A DNA stretch of 64,000 nucleotides from Callaeas wilsoni (GCA_013398955.1 VWPU01000914.1:186001-250000), one strand, 5' to 3'. Counted from the stretch's first letter, positions 23,101 through 36,680 are shown. Made by a program: numbers and translations. Notes: generated by a model from the sequence alone, not told the origin.

Positions 23101-26100
23101 CTTTACCTCTTACAAAAACCAAACCAAAGCAAAATCAACTTTGAAACAGAGAGGCATTGAAGCATCTGCCAATCTACGAAAAGTGATCCATCTTAGCATA
23201 TAGGACTGTTACAAAGTATGCTCCTAGCACTTTGACTCCCCTGATACCAGCGCGAAGACTACAGAAGTCTACCCAAACAGAGGTACTATCAGTAGCGTTG
23301 GAGGCAATCCTGTAATTTTGTCTGCAAGGACTAAAGCACTGCGGGGGTCCAGGCAGTGAAAAAATCTTGAACCCTGTGACAGTCTAACGCTGACTTTGAA
23401 ACGCCTCTGAGTGCCACTCAATGGTGAAAGGAGGGAGGAATTAGCGAAGCATCACATCCACTCCCTGGTCACAGCTACCGCACTCCAGTACATCCACCAA
23501 AGAACTGAACTGAGCAACTAAACACTCATGGATGACCTAAACGCAGAAGGAAGCTAAACAACATCATCTGCCAGTATCCTGGATCCCTCTCAGGCACAGG
23601 AAGTGGCACCATGGTGGCCTGCTTCCCCCTGAGCCAGTAATGCTGGGGAACAGCAGTGGTGACATGCTGATGCAAGGGCTGCTGTACTTTGGGGGAAACA
23701 TAAAACCGACATCCTCAGCTTTTTTGGTGATGAGAGATCCCTCAGGATTTTCCCTAAAGGACTGTAATGCCTTACAGCCCCATCCAACTCTCATTAAACT
23801 AAATGGAAACAACCTCAATCACATCTGTGGAAATTGGATGTTTGCTGGGTTGGCTCAAGTCCCAAGTGAGGTAATTACATTCTTCCAACGACTTCCATTG
23901 GAAAATTTCAGCGTGTGTGCCCCCTTCCCAAATGATCTCAAAGTAGCACTCTACTGATCATTTAAACTAAACAACTGCCCTAAATGCTCTTTTTTTGACA
24001 ACAATCATGAAAATGTGTGCTGTGATAATAGGACATGTGACAAAAGTGGGTACAACTCTCAGCAAGCAGCCCACTAAAATCAAATGGAAGGTAAAAGAAT
24101 TACACTGGTATTTATGAAGGTCTGAAAAGAAATTTGCAGCTATCTCTGTATGTGTGTGTGACACGTCTCTAAAATTACATTACTTGTAGAGTTACAAACT
24201 TTTAATAAACTAAATATTTTATATTAAAATTACCATAGCAAAAGTAAAATTAATTTACATTAAAATCAGATTCAATGTAGCAGTTCATCAGGTAAATTAC
24301 AGGACGCATTAGAAATGTTAGTTACAGTTTTGATCCTCCAAACCATTTGTGTGTAACAAATTTAATTTGATGCACCATTCAGGTGCTTAAAGGTTAGTAC
24401 ACATTTAAATACTTTACCAGACTAAACCTTTGGAGATTCTAAAACCTGCTGTGTAGCATTTCAATACCTGGACTCAGCCCGCATACCCATTCTACACTTA
24501 AGTGGTTCGATCATGTAAGAATGCAATCCTATTGTCTTTTAAGTTATTTCCATGAGAGGTGCAGGTCAGTCAAGAAAAAAGACTTAAAAACAAGAAAAAA
24601 ATTATTCACTAATTTGCAGTCACGCTGCACTGCAGGGCCCAACAAGCTTTGCTGTGCCTTTAGGGATTTGGTATCACAAATTATTTTATGTAATATGGAC
24701 ACAATTTAGGAGTTTGGTTGGTTGTTTTTAAAGAGGATATATTTTCTGTTCTTTTTCTAACAGGAATTACCAGGAAAAATATTTGGTTCAACAGAATAAA
24801 ATGCTTCTTGTCATTATCATTACAAAACCATAAACAGTTTTCTGAGTAGTAGTGGTGGTGTTGGACAGATCTGTGCATTCTGCAGAATCAAAGCCCAGCT
24901 GTCAGTAGGTTCCTAACAAAAATGAGCCGCTGAAAACCAAGGATGTTGCACAGTTTAAACATTTCAGTTCATGCATTAACTGAACAGAAAAGACATTGTT
25001 GTAATTAGTTTCTCTTTTCCATTTTGTCTCTTCCTAGACATATTCGTCTTGCATACCTATATTTATATCAAGAAGAGCACTGTGCAGGAGTATTTTTGTA
25101 CTATACAGTCACCGATAAATAAATGCATGGCTGTTTCAGAATAGTTAATGTTGACATTTCTTCATGCTATGTTAACACTATGCCCTGAGTTCAGGGAGTG
25201 TTTTCTTGTCCATTGGTCCTCTCCACCCATCATACTATTTCCCATTGTCCTGGCCACCTCACTGTCCTAAAACTCATCAATAAATATTTCATGAGGCAAC
25301 AAAATTTAGAAACTGGTCTTCTGGAATAGTTTCACATGAAGTGATTACTATCACTGACTTGTAATCTAAAATGCTATGCTAGGCTGAAATTTATGAATAG
25401 TAAGCTTGCCTTATCTTTTTCTGTCCTCCTTCCCTTGCCCACGCTGCAAGTAAATTTTTACCCATGGCACATAATGAACAAACAAACAAACCAACAAACT
25501 ACTGACTCCAGGGTTGAGACCTGAAATGCCGTATTCCAGCTTAAAGCACGTGCTTGACGAAAACTGAGTCCTGAGGTCTTAGGAAACATGATAAAATAGC
25601 TGTTTTGGGAGGAAACGTGAGTTTGATACCTAAAGAATAAACAAGACTGAATGCTGGGTTAGCAAGTATTTTGCTTGTGCTGATTTTTTCACGTGAGTTC
25701 TGGCTAGGACAAAAGTGTTAATAAATACATAAATGAAACAACACAGAAGGAAAATAGAAAATCCATTGAAATCTGGTAAGGAAGAAAGGACCATAAAAGT
25801 ATCTATAAGAAAGGTGTAAAAATTATTGAACATTGCTAACTATGTGAAGAATATATTCCCTCTCTAAAAACTGTTTCTAGTAAAAAAAAAAACCAAAAAA
25901 AAAACCAAAAAAAAAAAAAAAACAACCTGATGTCTGTCCTAGTCCTGGAGGTTTCTTCCCCATTGGGGTACAGCTATATGTGTTATGGTCCTGACACAGG
26001 TCCAGGGAAAAGAAAGCTTCTTGTGTGGATATGACTTTCAAACCAATTGGCAGCTCACCAGCTTTCACATACTCCTCCTCTCTTCTCCCTTCCCCTTCCA

Positions 26101-28767
26101 GGAGCTGACACCCCTACTCCCCTGTGTCAAACAGATAGTTTGTATGGCTGCTTCAAACTGACAATAAAGAAGCTGCCATCCAAGACTCAGAAGTATCATT
26201 CAGGCTGCAGCATGAAATAACTGAGCCTCAGGTCTTCCTGAGACTAAAGGAAACCAAGGGATGAAGCTGGAAAACTTGGATCTGCCTTTCCTACAGGAAC
26301 AGTTAAAAAAACCCCACGGGATTCATGTTGTCATATTCTGTAACCTTGTGTGAGACATTTGTTTAAGCGAAAGGAGCCTTAAATACCCGGTGTTATTTGC
26401 TCATTTTGTCCAAAGGCATTTCACAACAAAATGCATATGCTGTCCTTCAGCCAGGCCTCTGGTCCAGTTGAGTTCTCTCAGACTGTACAGTGATAGAAGA
26501 GACTGAAACAACTGCTCTCCAAGTGAGAGAAATCAGGTCTCTAAGCCCAGAGAAAGTGTTTTCAGGCTGTGAATGTCTGTTAAAAAGGCTTAACCTAGAG
26601 GCCTTCCTAGGTATCAAAGGCCATTGCAGACATTAGTTTTTCCTTCTGGATAAACCTGGGACTCCTATTTCGATGTCATTCTAAAAAGGACCAACACATT
26701 TAACTTGGATTTGTAAATTCAAGTTCTAGAGTCTGATTCTTAAAAGCTAAGTGTAGAAACCCTAATAATTTCTGGAGCTCCTTTTAAAAATGTAGGTTGA
26801 AATGCCTTTCCCATCTGAAATGATAAACTTCATCTTTCATTTTGGTGGCTCTCACTGCAATAGGCAAACAGTGCCAGCTACAGTACTGAAACATGCCCCC
26901 AGATGATATAGGGGCTGTGAGCAAATTAGGGAGCTCTTGCTGAAGTTGGTAATTAAGAGTAGATTCAGATTCTGAAATCTGCACAGGAGTAGGCAGATGG
27001 CTTGTTCAGCTGCCAGCTGGAACTCAGCCTTCATGAGGCAGTCGTTCAAGTTCAGCACCACAGCTTCTTTCTATGGAGTCACAGCAAAGTCTTCCCATAC
27101 CAAGATTCTTCTGAATATTTGAGGCCACTTCCACAGCTCTTGCAAAGTGGCTGCATGTTCTGGAAGCAGCAGCGATGTTCAGGTCTAGAACCATTCAGGA
27201 GCTTGACATGAAAGCCAAGACTAAAGAAGATAAAATGAATGCATGAAAGGATGCTATGTACCTACAGTATTCCTGAGACCTCCTGTTGGTGGTCACTGTC
27301 TTAGTTTTTTCACCCACCTTGTCATATGGCCAGGTATTGTAATTCATATATCAGTAAAAGCATTCTTGTCTCTTTTAAAAGATTTTAAACACTTAAAAAA
27401 GACATTAACCAAAGTAAGGAGGGTACTACATATTTATAATCCCTCAGGGAAGGCTTTAGTTTGGACAATTCTCAGCAGTGAACTCACCCTGTTCTAAGCA
27501 GAATAGTTAACAATAACAACAAAGAATGTCATTCTGTTCTTCAGCTGTGCCAACTTACAACAATTTCTCAGAATAACAGTGGCATTATCTACTCTTGGTT
27601 CTCATAAAAATATGAGAGAATATCTTCTAGCCTGCCACAGTGCCTAGGCATGAATAGCTGATGTAAGGATGGAATATAAATCTTAACAGTAATTCCTATA
27701 TTTTCACCGTGCATTTAAACCATACTTTATAAAAGCAAATCTACTAACCACCATCACAGGTGCCTTTTATCTTTTATGCAGTACATTGCTGAGAATCAAT
27801 CTTTAAATGCATTCTGTGTTTTAAGTTCAGAACAATTGTTCCATGATCTCTTATTTTTAAAGCAAGATTAGAAACAATTATAACAGATAATGTGTAATTC
27901 TGTAGGCACTTTATATGCAGGTAAGTTTGAAAAAGGCTAACAACGACTGGGCTTCTTTTATGCATGTGAACACAATTTTAGTGCACTTTCTCTCACACGA
28001 AGTAATGAAATTTTAAGATACATGCCCAGAACTGAAAGTAAGCCAGCAACCATGCTCAGTTTTCTGCTTGTAAATTGAATTCTCTACTCAATTTATAAGG
28101 TACTGGCACAACTTGACACATCTATAGTGCAATGAAATACCTACCAGAGTAATTGTAACGTATAAAATAATAATCACAGTGATGTGCTAGAGGAGAGCCC
28201 TGGGGTAGTCTGACACCCCTTGATAACATGCGATCACCAAACCAAAGGTAGGTGCGCACCCCTGTTTCTGCTATAGATGAATTTCATCCCCTTGGCTTTA
28301 AAAGTTAATCTGAATGCGGTTTTTTGTTTTCTTATATTCTGCTGAAATGTTTTCAGCATCATGTGTTTTATAGGAGAACTTGCTTCTCCCTCCCTTTCTT
28401 TCAGATTATACAACTCAAAACCAACTGCTGTTTCTGAAAAGGGTGTTCCAGACACTTGCAATCAATAATGTATAATTCAGTTTGACACTGAGGTTACCTT
28501 CCCAGTGTGCAACTGGCTCAGAGACCGCATTTCCTTTCTGACAGGACCGTGCATTCTCAAGGTGATGCAGAGGAGGCCATGGGTCCCTGTGCTGGGGATG
28601 GAGAGTGCTGCAGCTGCTGCTCTGGGTCAAGCTGTAGGAGTCTGCTCTTCTGATTTCTCCTTTCCTCCTTGGCTTGTCCAAGGAGCCAAGATAATGGCCA
28701 GTGGAGGAATAGGGTACTCCTTTGGACATAAGTGTGTCAAATGCATGGGTTGAGTTTGCCTTGATTA
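20106..28767 (-). other. SYT1: SYT1 35-kb intron, segment D
   Basis: Unique intron. About 20106-20420 is very AT-rich. A purine-rich patch lies at about 22400-22505, a CpG-bearing GC-richer block at about 23250-23545, an AAAC-type low-complexity stretch at 25475-25500 and an A-rich repeat at 25882-25925. I see no supported exon, gene or transposon in it. Confidence 0.8.
25882..25925. repeat. A-rich simple repeat, A(n)CC type
   Basis: Runs of A interrupted at regular intervals by CC (and a final C). It could have grown from an old poly(A) tail, but I recognise no retroelement body next to it. Confidence 0.85.
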
Positions 28768-28858
28768 GAAGAGATTATTTCCCTGCCCATGACTGGGGTG
28801 TTGGAACGACATGATCTCTAAGGTCCCTTCCAACCAAAACCATCCAACGATTTTATGT
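28768..28858 (+). mobile_element. CR1 LINE, short 3' terminal fragment
   Basis: About 90 bp of a CR1 3' end. It includes CCCTGCCCATGACTGGGG, GTTGGAACGACATGATCTC, AAGGTCCCTTCCAACC and the degenerate octamer end CGATTTTATG. It has plus orientation, like the other two CR1 copies, and differs from them in subfamily. The 5' boundary is uncertain by some tens of bases. Confidence 0.9.
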
Positions 28859-31800
28859 AACCTCCTGGCAAGCATGTGTGCTTGCCAGTGCTTGATCCAG
28901 CTACAGTCTGCAGCAGCAGCACTTCTAGGTCACGCTAGAGCAGCTTGTACTTCTAACAGCCTGAGGTTCCTCGCTCAGTCCTGTATGAGGATCAAACTGG
29001 CAGCTGTCATGAACCCAAAAGTTTAAGAAGAGGACATGTTAACGGGAGCCTATCAGAAGGCAGATGAAAATAACTCATGGATTGTAAAATGTAATAACGT
29101 AAAAAAAAAAAAAAAAAAATTCTGCATGACAGAATCAATCATTAAAATATTGATGGAGTATAATTCAGTGGGATCTGAGACCACATGCTATTCCTTCCAG
29201 ACAAGGATTTTCATCTGCTTCATGAGTTTTTACTTCCATTCTTCCGCCCCTTGGTATCTACTTAGATATCTGGGATTTAAAAGCTGTATTTTCAGGATTC
29301 CTCATTTAAAGCAATTAAATTATTCTGGACCCCTAGAAATAATCACAGCATTTTCATATTATGAGTTTATAAAATAACAGAGTTGAAGGTTTTTTCTCAC
29401 GATATTTGTGTCTTCTGGATGTGTGTCGGCAGTATTTTCAAGCTTTTCCCTATCAGCAGGAGATCTAGAAATTTTATTTAACATAAAAAAACCAAAGACG
29501 AAGTTCTCATCTACACTCTGGGACTGGGAGGTTCAGAGAGAAAACAAAGTAATCTAGTATTTGCATTTAAATTGCTATATTTAGAAACAATGTTTGGGGG
29601 TTTTTTTCCCCATCTAATATTGTACTGTGATACCTCTGTCTCATACTTCTTCTGTGTTCCAAAATAAATCCTTGTTTCTGATTTTCCTTGTTTCTTCTCC
29701 AGTGTAAAGCTGCATGTATTTGCTTGGCATGAGTAGCTGCGAGTGATTTTATGACAGGAAGGGAGACAAGAAGACTTGAATTCATGCTGTCCCACTTCCT
29801 CCAGCACTGTTCTTCAGACCTCCCTGAACATCAAGAAACTTCTTTATCTTCTCTAAATCTCTCCATACAAATATTCTTTGCCAAGATACCTAAATGGAGT
29901 TTGCCAATGTCAGACTGTTCCTAAGCTGAGAACTCTGCTTATTGCTTTGATAAATCTATGTGCATACACATATAAATATAGGTATACACAGTCTTCATTT
30001 CTACAGGCAGTCAGCTACTACTCAAGATGATCTCTGAAGCAGAAACTCAGTTTTTTTCTGGATAACCTAAGATATTAGGCAATGACTAACACTGGCATGT
30101 GCTGTGAAAATATAAATCATAGCTATAGCTGTAAACTTTATTCTGATTTTATGGTATGCCTACTCTATAAATCCAGTTTCTAAATGTGAAAGCACTCTAT
30201 TATCAGCATTTTGCTTCTTTTTTATTAACTTAGAAAAGAATGTGCCCTCTCGTCCCTGTGCCAGTGACACCTGTGCTCCAGGAACCATTAGGAGAAGCCT
30301 AATGAATTCATTTTCTGCAATGATCAAGCTGTCAGCTTATAAAAATTAAGTTTCAGAAAGACCCCATGAACAACATTCTCAATTTTCTAATAACAGACAT
30401 AATCTGGTAATAACTTCTTGATGCCATATAAGAATGAAAAATTTAGAAATTAACTTTACTGTCATTTATAGAGGGCAATAAGCACTCTTAATACACCTCA
30501 GCTGGTCAATCAAGAAAGGCAGAAGGGCAAAATAGCAGAGACCAGCAGGGAGAAAGAAATGATGAGATGTGTCTAGGATAACTGCTGAATGCTGAAATTT
30601 TGACAAAAATGGCTAAATATACAAACCCAGAATTATTTTGTTTGCTAAATTACCCAAACATATTTACAACTTGGTAGTCAACTTACTAAGATATTATTTA
30701 GAATTAAACCAGACCTGAGTCTAACAGTTATTTTTACATTTTTTGTTACAGTTCTCTCTACAGCCTCCAGTCCCATTTTGTTTTGACAGTTATTCACTAG
30801 GTCAAGGAGAGGGAAATAAAACTTTCTCTGCAAAAAGAATGTGAGACAAGTCTGAACAGAACATCAGGTTTTAGCCTGAATTATCACAGAGATTTGAGCT
30901 TCTGGTTTTGGGAGATTATCAGTCGGTTGTACAAGATGAATCAAATTCAGGGCTTTTGAGTACTAGCTACTAAGTCCAAATGGAGTGGCAAGTCAGCCAA
31001 ACATTTCAGAATTTGGTTTGCATAGAAATGTAACTTTTTATACAATTACAATGTAAGACAGCAAAGAGCACTGGAAATATGCAATATCTTCCTATTATAG
31101 AGGTAATGACAGTATCCTGGATTCAGGGCAATCAGCTATCATAGCTTTTTCAGATTTTACCACAAGCATTAACAGTACATCATTATTCAATCAGATGTAT
31201 GCTGGAATTTCATTGGATTTTTGCTGTCTTGTTTACTAGCAGAATGAGGTCTCCTGTTCATACAGGAATGTGCCATTAGAAAACACGTCAACATCACTTT
31301 GATTTTACAATTATTAAGTAAACTAATGGTAATTTATGTTAATTTTTATTTGTGTATGGTTAGTATCAGTATCTTGACATTTAAATTCTCCACCTAAAAG
31401 CTGTTGCTGCCATTACCACAGTCTTGCTACAACACACTTACTGTAAACGTATGGCAGATATTTTCCTAGTAGACAAAGACCCAGATGTAAGAGCACTGAG
31501 AAGGAAGAAGGAAAGAACTGATACATCTTATAAAATCTTTTAATGCATTTTGTTTTCAGAAGAGTAAGTGCTGTTTTATCTGCTCTGTTTCCCCCCTTTT
31601 TTCAGTTGTTGGACTTACTATATTTAAAATGCAAAATGTAAAAGCAGAGATGATGCCGTTTTTCACCTTCTGGTAAACAGATTAAAAATTCTGCAGATTA
31701 AAGATAAGTAGGGATTGAAAGTATAAGAACCAATTAAGTTAGAGTGACATTTATACACAGTTCAGTTATGGAAAAACAACTGTACTGTGATTATGCAAAT

Positions 31801-34800
31801 CAGCCACTCACAACCAAAATGCAGGGATTTACATAACGGAGAAAAAAATTCCTCACAGTTATGCCTCAGTAACTTACCAGATTCTTGCACTTTAATTGTA
31901 TGACTCATTGTAATAAAATTATCCCACTTGCTTTATCCAGAGTGAAATGTGTGTTAGGACATTGCCATTTTGAATGATTTGTGCGCTTTTGGAAGCCTAC
32001 GTTCTCCTGTCACAAAATGTGGTGTATGTTCTATTTTAAAGAGATACAAATCAAGAAAAATCTCCAGATTTTCTGCTTGTACCAGTGAAAATTTTAACCT
32101 GGTTTATGTACTGCCTCACTGTTCTTGAAATAAATGTATACTGATACAAATAGGTCCTTTCTTTTTCTTGGAATTTTATTTCCTCCTTCTATTAAGTTAT
32201 TTTTTTCAAAAAAATAAGACTAGTGTTGTGCATACATCACAGAACAAAACACCAGTACAATTTAAATTGTGTTAATTTAAATTGACTTGTATCTTGTAGT
32301 TTTGCAAAGTGAACTTTTAATGGGAGTCCTGATATTTTTCGTTAGCTGATATGTCTAGACTATTTAACTTCTGACATCTGTGTGTTCTACAAAACACAGT
32401 ATTTAAAAAAAATGAATCTTCTATTTTAAGCTACATGGAAGGAACAGTATTTATTCAGCTGGATGTAGTTTGCTGTACCTTTATTTTTCTTATCATGTAT
32501 TCCCTGATTATAATCTTTTGTCTTTTTTCTTTTTTTTTGATATAAGCATGACTTGATACTATATAATTTCTAAGATAAAACAGAAAGAGAAGACTACATA
32601 AATTAGGCCCTACTATGGCTTGGCCATTTTAGCACTCAAACCAAGTTGATTACAGGTGAGCTTTTTCACAACACTCTATCCTGTTATACATCCACTATAT
32701 CATGACGGCTTATTTTCCATCTGCGGACATCTTAGGCACTGAAAAAAAAGTCATCTCATAATAAGCAATAAAAGCAAGTCTTTCCGGTCATATGGGGATG
32801 AACATCGAGACCTCTGGAAGTAAAAATGTTAAAGTACATGAACTGAAAAACAGGCTTGTCCCTCATCTGCAAAGATTAGAGAACTTCTGACTATGACATT
32901 CCACTGCCATGTGTAAGACTCAAATCAGGTCTTCAGTTTGAATCTACCAGAGGAAAAACCTGGTCCATGGTCTTGGAAGTGTTCTTAGACTTCCAAGCAT
33001 CTGTGCTGTCCCAATGGGGCCCATGCACCATATTTCTTCTCTCTCACACAGCAAGAAATTCCCAAAAAGGCACTATACAAACAATTTGGTTTGTACTAAT
33101 TTACATTCTGCTCTAAGAGAGATTCTCAAAAAAATTGCAGGCAGCTGTAAGACTTAAGTCCTGAGAACTTTTCTACCACAATTAAATTTTTTTTTGTAAC
33201 AGGCTGAAAACATCACACTGACAACTCCCCACCGGCATAAACTCAACAACTCATGAGAAAATGCTATAATCTTCCAACAGGGATGTGAGGTCTCCTCTGC
33301 CCTCCTGTTCCCAATATTTTGTAGACAGCCTAACTAAACTTCCTTGTTTTATGTTTATGTTAGTTTATAAATGAAAAATACATACAGACCTGTGTGTAAT
33401 GCAGTCCATTCTTGTAGGATTTATTATTGAGGAAAATGGGCAAAAGAAAGTTATTTGGAATATAAAATTCTCAAACATGTCAATGGCACTAATTCATATT
33501 TAGTATTTTAAAAAACTCCCCAAGTTCCTTGCCCCTCTGTAGCACAATGAACATTCAACTTTCTTCTTGAAAAGGCAAAACTCCTCCAGTTTAGCAGAAT
33601 GTAAGGCCAAATAGTCCCAGCATTTGCTAGACATCCTGGGAAGATCCAATCACATCTGCAGCCTCTATAATAAGAGCAGACAATTGGCACGGGATTTATG
33701 ACTATCTTAGGTTCATTTCTCCACGACGACGTTACTGCATGATCTTGGATAAGAGACCAGATTTCTAAGATGAAGGCAATATGTTCTGGTGTCACTATTA
33801 GCATACGGCACCATATTTTATAAATAATATAATGCATTTCGTAAGAAATAAGATTTGTCTTATGGCCTAATATACTTTTCTAAGTAAGCATTTTCATTAT
33901 GTGACAGTAGGGGCTTTTTTCTTTCTGAAGAGATAATAAAAGCTTTAGTCAGTTCAACTTAAAAAGAGTCTCCAGATTGGACTTTCCACTTGTTTTCGTT
34001 GTGGTTTTAAAAACGTATGCAGCAGGGCATTCCAAGTTTCTCTCTACCTACAAACCTTTTCCTATACCTACCAATTAGAGAGATTCTCATACTGGAAGCC
34101 ATTCATGCCTTTGCAAAGTTAAAATCAAAGTTTAAAAGTAAGAGAATATTTACATAAGAGTCTCATCTACGTTATTTACATAGCACGGTGAAATAAAAAT
34201 TACAAGACAAATGTTTCAAATTCTGACTGTTTTTCCCTCAGTGTCTTATCTTTTGATTTCCCCTCTTCTTTTTTTTTAATTCTTGTATTTTTGTATTTTT
34301 ATTTTTTGATTTTGTTTTCCCATGATATCATCAGACAATTTCATTTCAGTATGGTCTGCACTAGACTGCATATATCACCAAAATAATGGCACGTGAACTT
34401 CTTCCCTCTATAACACCTTAATTCTTGCAAGTGGGAATTCTGAGTGACAGAACAAAGCTGTTTGCTATCAATTTTGCAAAAACCGCATCTCCGACATTGC
34501 CAAGATCCATTTAGAGATAAAAAAATTGATTAATATTCTAATTTTTTATCTGACTTTATAGGTCACAGAACATTTCTTTATACAAAGGATAGCCTTCCAA
34601 AAATGAAAATTCTTACGTATATTGAACTACTTCCCCGGAAATATTTTACATTTACTTATTCTTATGAAGAAAAAGTTATTAAAGATTGAATGACTCTCTA
34701 ATGCTTGCTATTAAAACACACACAGAGCCTTCACCTTCTTGTCTACAAAAGTGCCAAAACGATCTGCTGGTGGTATTAGATAATTTTTCTGTCAGTAACA

Positions 34801-35675
34801 AAAATGATTTTTTCTGTATTATATGAAATGCCATTGACAATATTGAATTAGTCCTATATTTGATACCAGCGTATGTATAGTAAAACATACCAGACAGGTT
34901 AAAGAACCCAGTATTATCATAAACAACAGCACAAAGCTAATGCTTGTATTTTTTCTTTTAAATATGAAAACATTCAGGCCTCAACTTTGAGTTAATACTT
35001 TCTGGCACAGAGCAAAAGAACCCTGCTAACTTTAGTTCTATTGACTTCACAGAAATATACATTTATACTTTTAAGTTTTCTGCACAGGTATATGAACTTG
35101 TGCAAACAGCATTCAGTGGCTGATCTACTAGAATAACTGAGTGGGAAAAGCATAGCTATCTTCATACATTACTGTTGTATTAGCTATTTTCTTGTCAAAA
35201 CCCCATTTTCATATTTCTTTCTACATTTTCTAATCTCCAAAGACACAAAGTTTCCTTGTTTTCTCAATATTTATGAGTTCTGGCCAAATATTGCTTTAAG
35301 GTAACATGTCCACACACATTTGTCATAAACATGAAACCTTAAGTGTTACTGATAGGAAACATTTTCCTTATTGGTCCCACAGCCACAGTGAAGTTCTTTA
35401 GTTCCAGTTTTAATGATTCAGAAGCAATTCATCAGTAAAAATTACCAAACTAATCTGACATATTGAGAATAGACATAAATTACGTGTGAGTTGGACTCTA
35501 TTTTTTCTACTTCAGTTAATTTTGAGGAACTTACAAAACCAGTTTAATCTTGGGATTTTTCCAGCTTTGACTAGAAAACATATAGTATGCTGTCTAAACA
35601 AATGTCAAAGAGAAAAATGTCAAGTTAAATCTAGTCTGCCAACAGAAGCTTTTTCATCAATCAAGTTTTACTTAC
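28859..35675 (-). other. SYT1: SYT1 35-kb intron, segment E (donor-proximal)
   Basis: Unique AT-rich intron running from the short CR1 to the donor of the first coding exon. It contains a run of 19 A at 29101-29119, T-rich low complexity at about 34255-34320 and no other repeat that I recognise. The antisense open frame at 35486-35830 is the shadow of the SYT1 exon. Confidence 0.85.
29101..29119 (+). repeat. Poly(A)19 tract
   Basis: An uninterrupted run of 19 A. No AATAAA lies within 30 bases upstream, and no target-site duplication is evident. A retroposed sequence ending here is therefore possible but not supported. Confidence 0.85.
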
Positions 35676-35847
35676 GTGGAATTTTGTTCAGTTCATTCAT
35701 GAACTTCTCTTTTAGCTTAGAAAATGCATCTTCTTTTCCTCCCCCTCCTCCCGGACTGGCTGGCTCAGTGACATTACTTGGAGGGGCTGCTGCTACTGTG
35801 GTCGCTGGCGGTGCTGCCAGGGCCTCGTGATGACTTTCACTCACCAT
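35676..35847 (-). CDS. SYT1: SYT1 first coding exon: start codon and lumenal N-terminus (residues 1-57)
   Basis: The first coding exon of synaptotagmin-1 encodes the N-terminal part that faces the vesicle lumen. The start codon is at 35847-35845 in a strong context (A at -3, G at +4) and opens Met-Val-Ser-Glu-Ser-His-His-Glu, the typical SYT1 start. Residues 15-25 are rich in Thr, Ala and Pro. An N-glycosylation sequon (Asn-Val-Thr) sits at 25-27, matching the glycosylated site known in mammals. Residues 33-37 are five glycines, and the exon ends Lys-Ile-Pro at 55-57. The donor is a perfect GTAAGT at 35675-35670. The exon stops one base into codon 58, and that base (C) joins TG at 515-514 to make Leu. 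Reading the frame further upstream past the start codon runs into the intron pyrimidine tract, so the earlier in-frame Met is not used. Confidence 0.98.
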
Positions 35848-35864
35848 TTTAATTCCTGGGTAAG
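35848..35864 (-). other. SYT1: SYT1 5'UTR part of the start-codon exon, with its 3' splice acceptor
   Basis: Directly upstream of the start codon there are 17 non-coding bases and then an AG at 35866-35865, preceded by ATTCC and a run of 14 T (plus-strand A at 35875-35888). This is a normal 3' splice site, so SYT1 has at least one more, non-coding, exon further upstream. A second AG at 35857-35856 would shorten the UTR by 9 bases. The first AG after the pyrimidine tract is the more likely choice. Either choice leaves the protein unchanged. Confidence 0.85.
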
Positions 35865-36680
35865 CTGTTGGAATAAAAAAAAAAAAAACACAACAAAAAA
35901 CCAAAAGGTAATATAATTGAAATGTATCTCTCATCAATAAATGAATAAATAGGCAGAATATCACTTGGTTCTCATGCTTACTGGGTAAATATGACTGCGT
36001 TCACATATGGTTTCAAGTTCTTCATAAAATATTTATTAGACATGAGAGAAAAGTCTTTTGCAGGGTTAATTTCAGCCAGAATAATTTTATTGCTTAGAGC
36101 ACTTTTCCAACGGTTTGCATTTTGCAACTGCTAAATTTGAAACCTCAAAATTTCTGTAAAAATCTCATACAGATTTACGTTTGCTCTTCAATTTGAAAGT
36201 ATAAGCAAATTGGGTAATAAATGCTCCCTATGTGGAAATTTCAATGTATTTACATAATTATTTTTCTGTGAGAATTACAGAGGTGTGGATCATGGACAGA
36301 GTTGCTATACATGAAATAAATGAGGTGATAAGGACATAATAAAATGACTTTGTGATCTCCTGTCAAAGTAATTGTTTCCTATTTAAAGATGTGTATAAAA
36401 TAGAAAACGATTTGCATGTATTTTTACCTTCACTAAGTGAAGACAATTTTCCTTCCTGTTATTTCGTGTGACACTTGCTACTGACAATATTCTCTTAAAT
36501 TATTCAGATGTCTTACTGTACTCATGAAAATACAACATCTGTAGGGAGTCTAAATGCAGCCATTTTAAAATATCTATGAGGCTGTCACAAGCATAATCCC
36601 ACATCAGCATATTTTTAATTTCCTATTGTTTAATGGGCATTTTGGAAAACCTTTATTTGAGCGTGTATTACTGTATTGAG
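35865..36680 (-). other. SYT1: SYT1 upstream non-coding sequence between start-codon exon and LTR
   Basis: This is intron immediately upstream of the start-codon exon. It holds the T14 pyrimidine tract (35875-35888 on the plus strand is A14) and otherwise unique AT-rich sequence. Confidence 0.85.

Noticed and set aside
35486..35830. 114-codon frame on the plus strand
   Set aside because: It is the antisense shadow of the SYT1 start-codon exon.
35848..35964. In-frame N-terminal extension upstream of the SYT1 start codon
   Set aside because: The extension reads through the T14 pyrimidine tract and the acceptor AG into intron. The true Met is in strong context and matches the family start.
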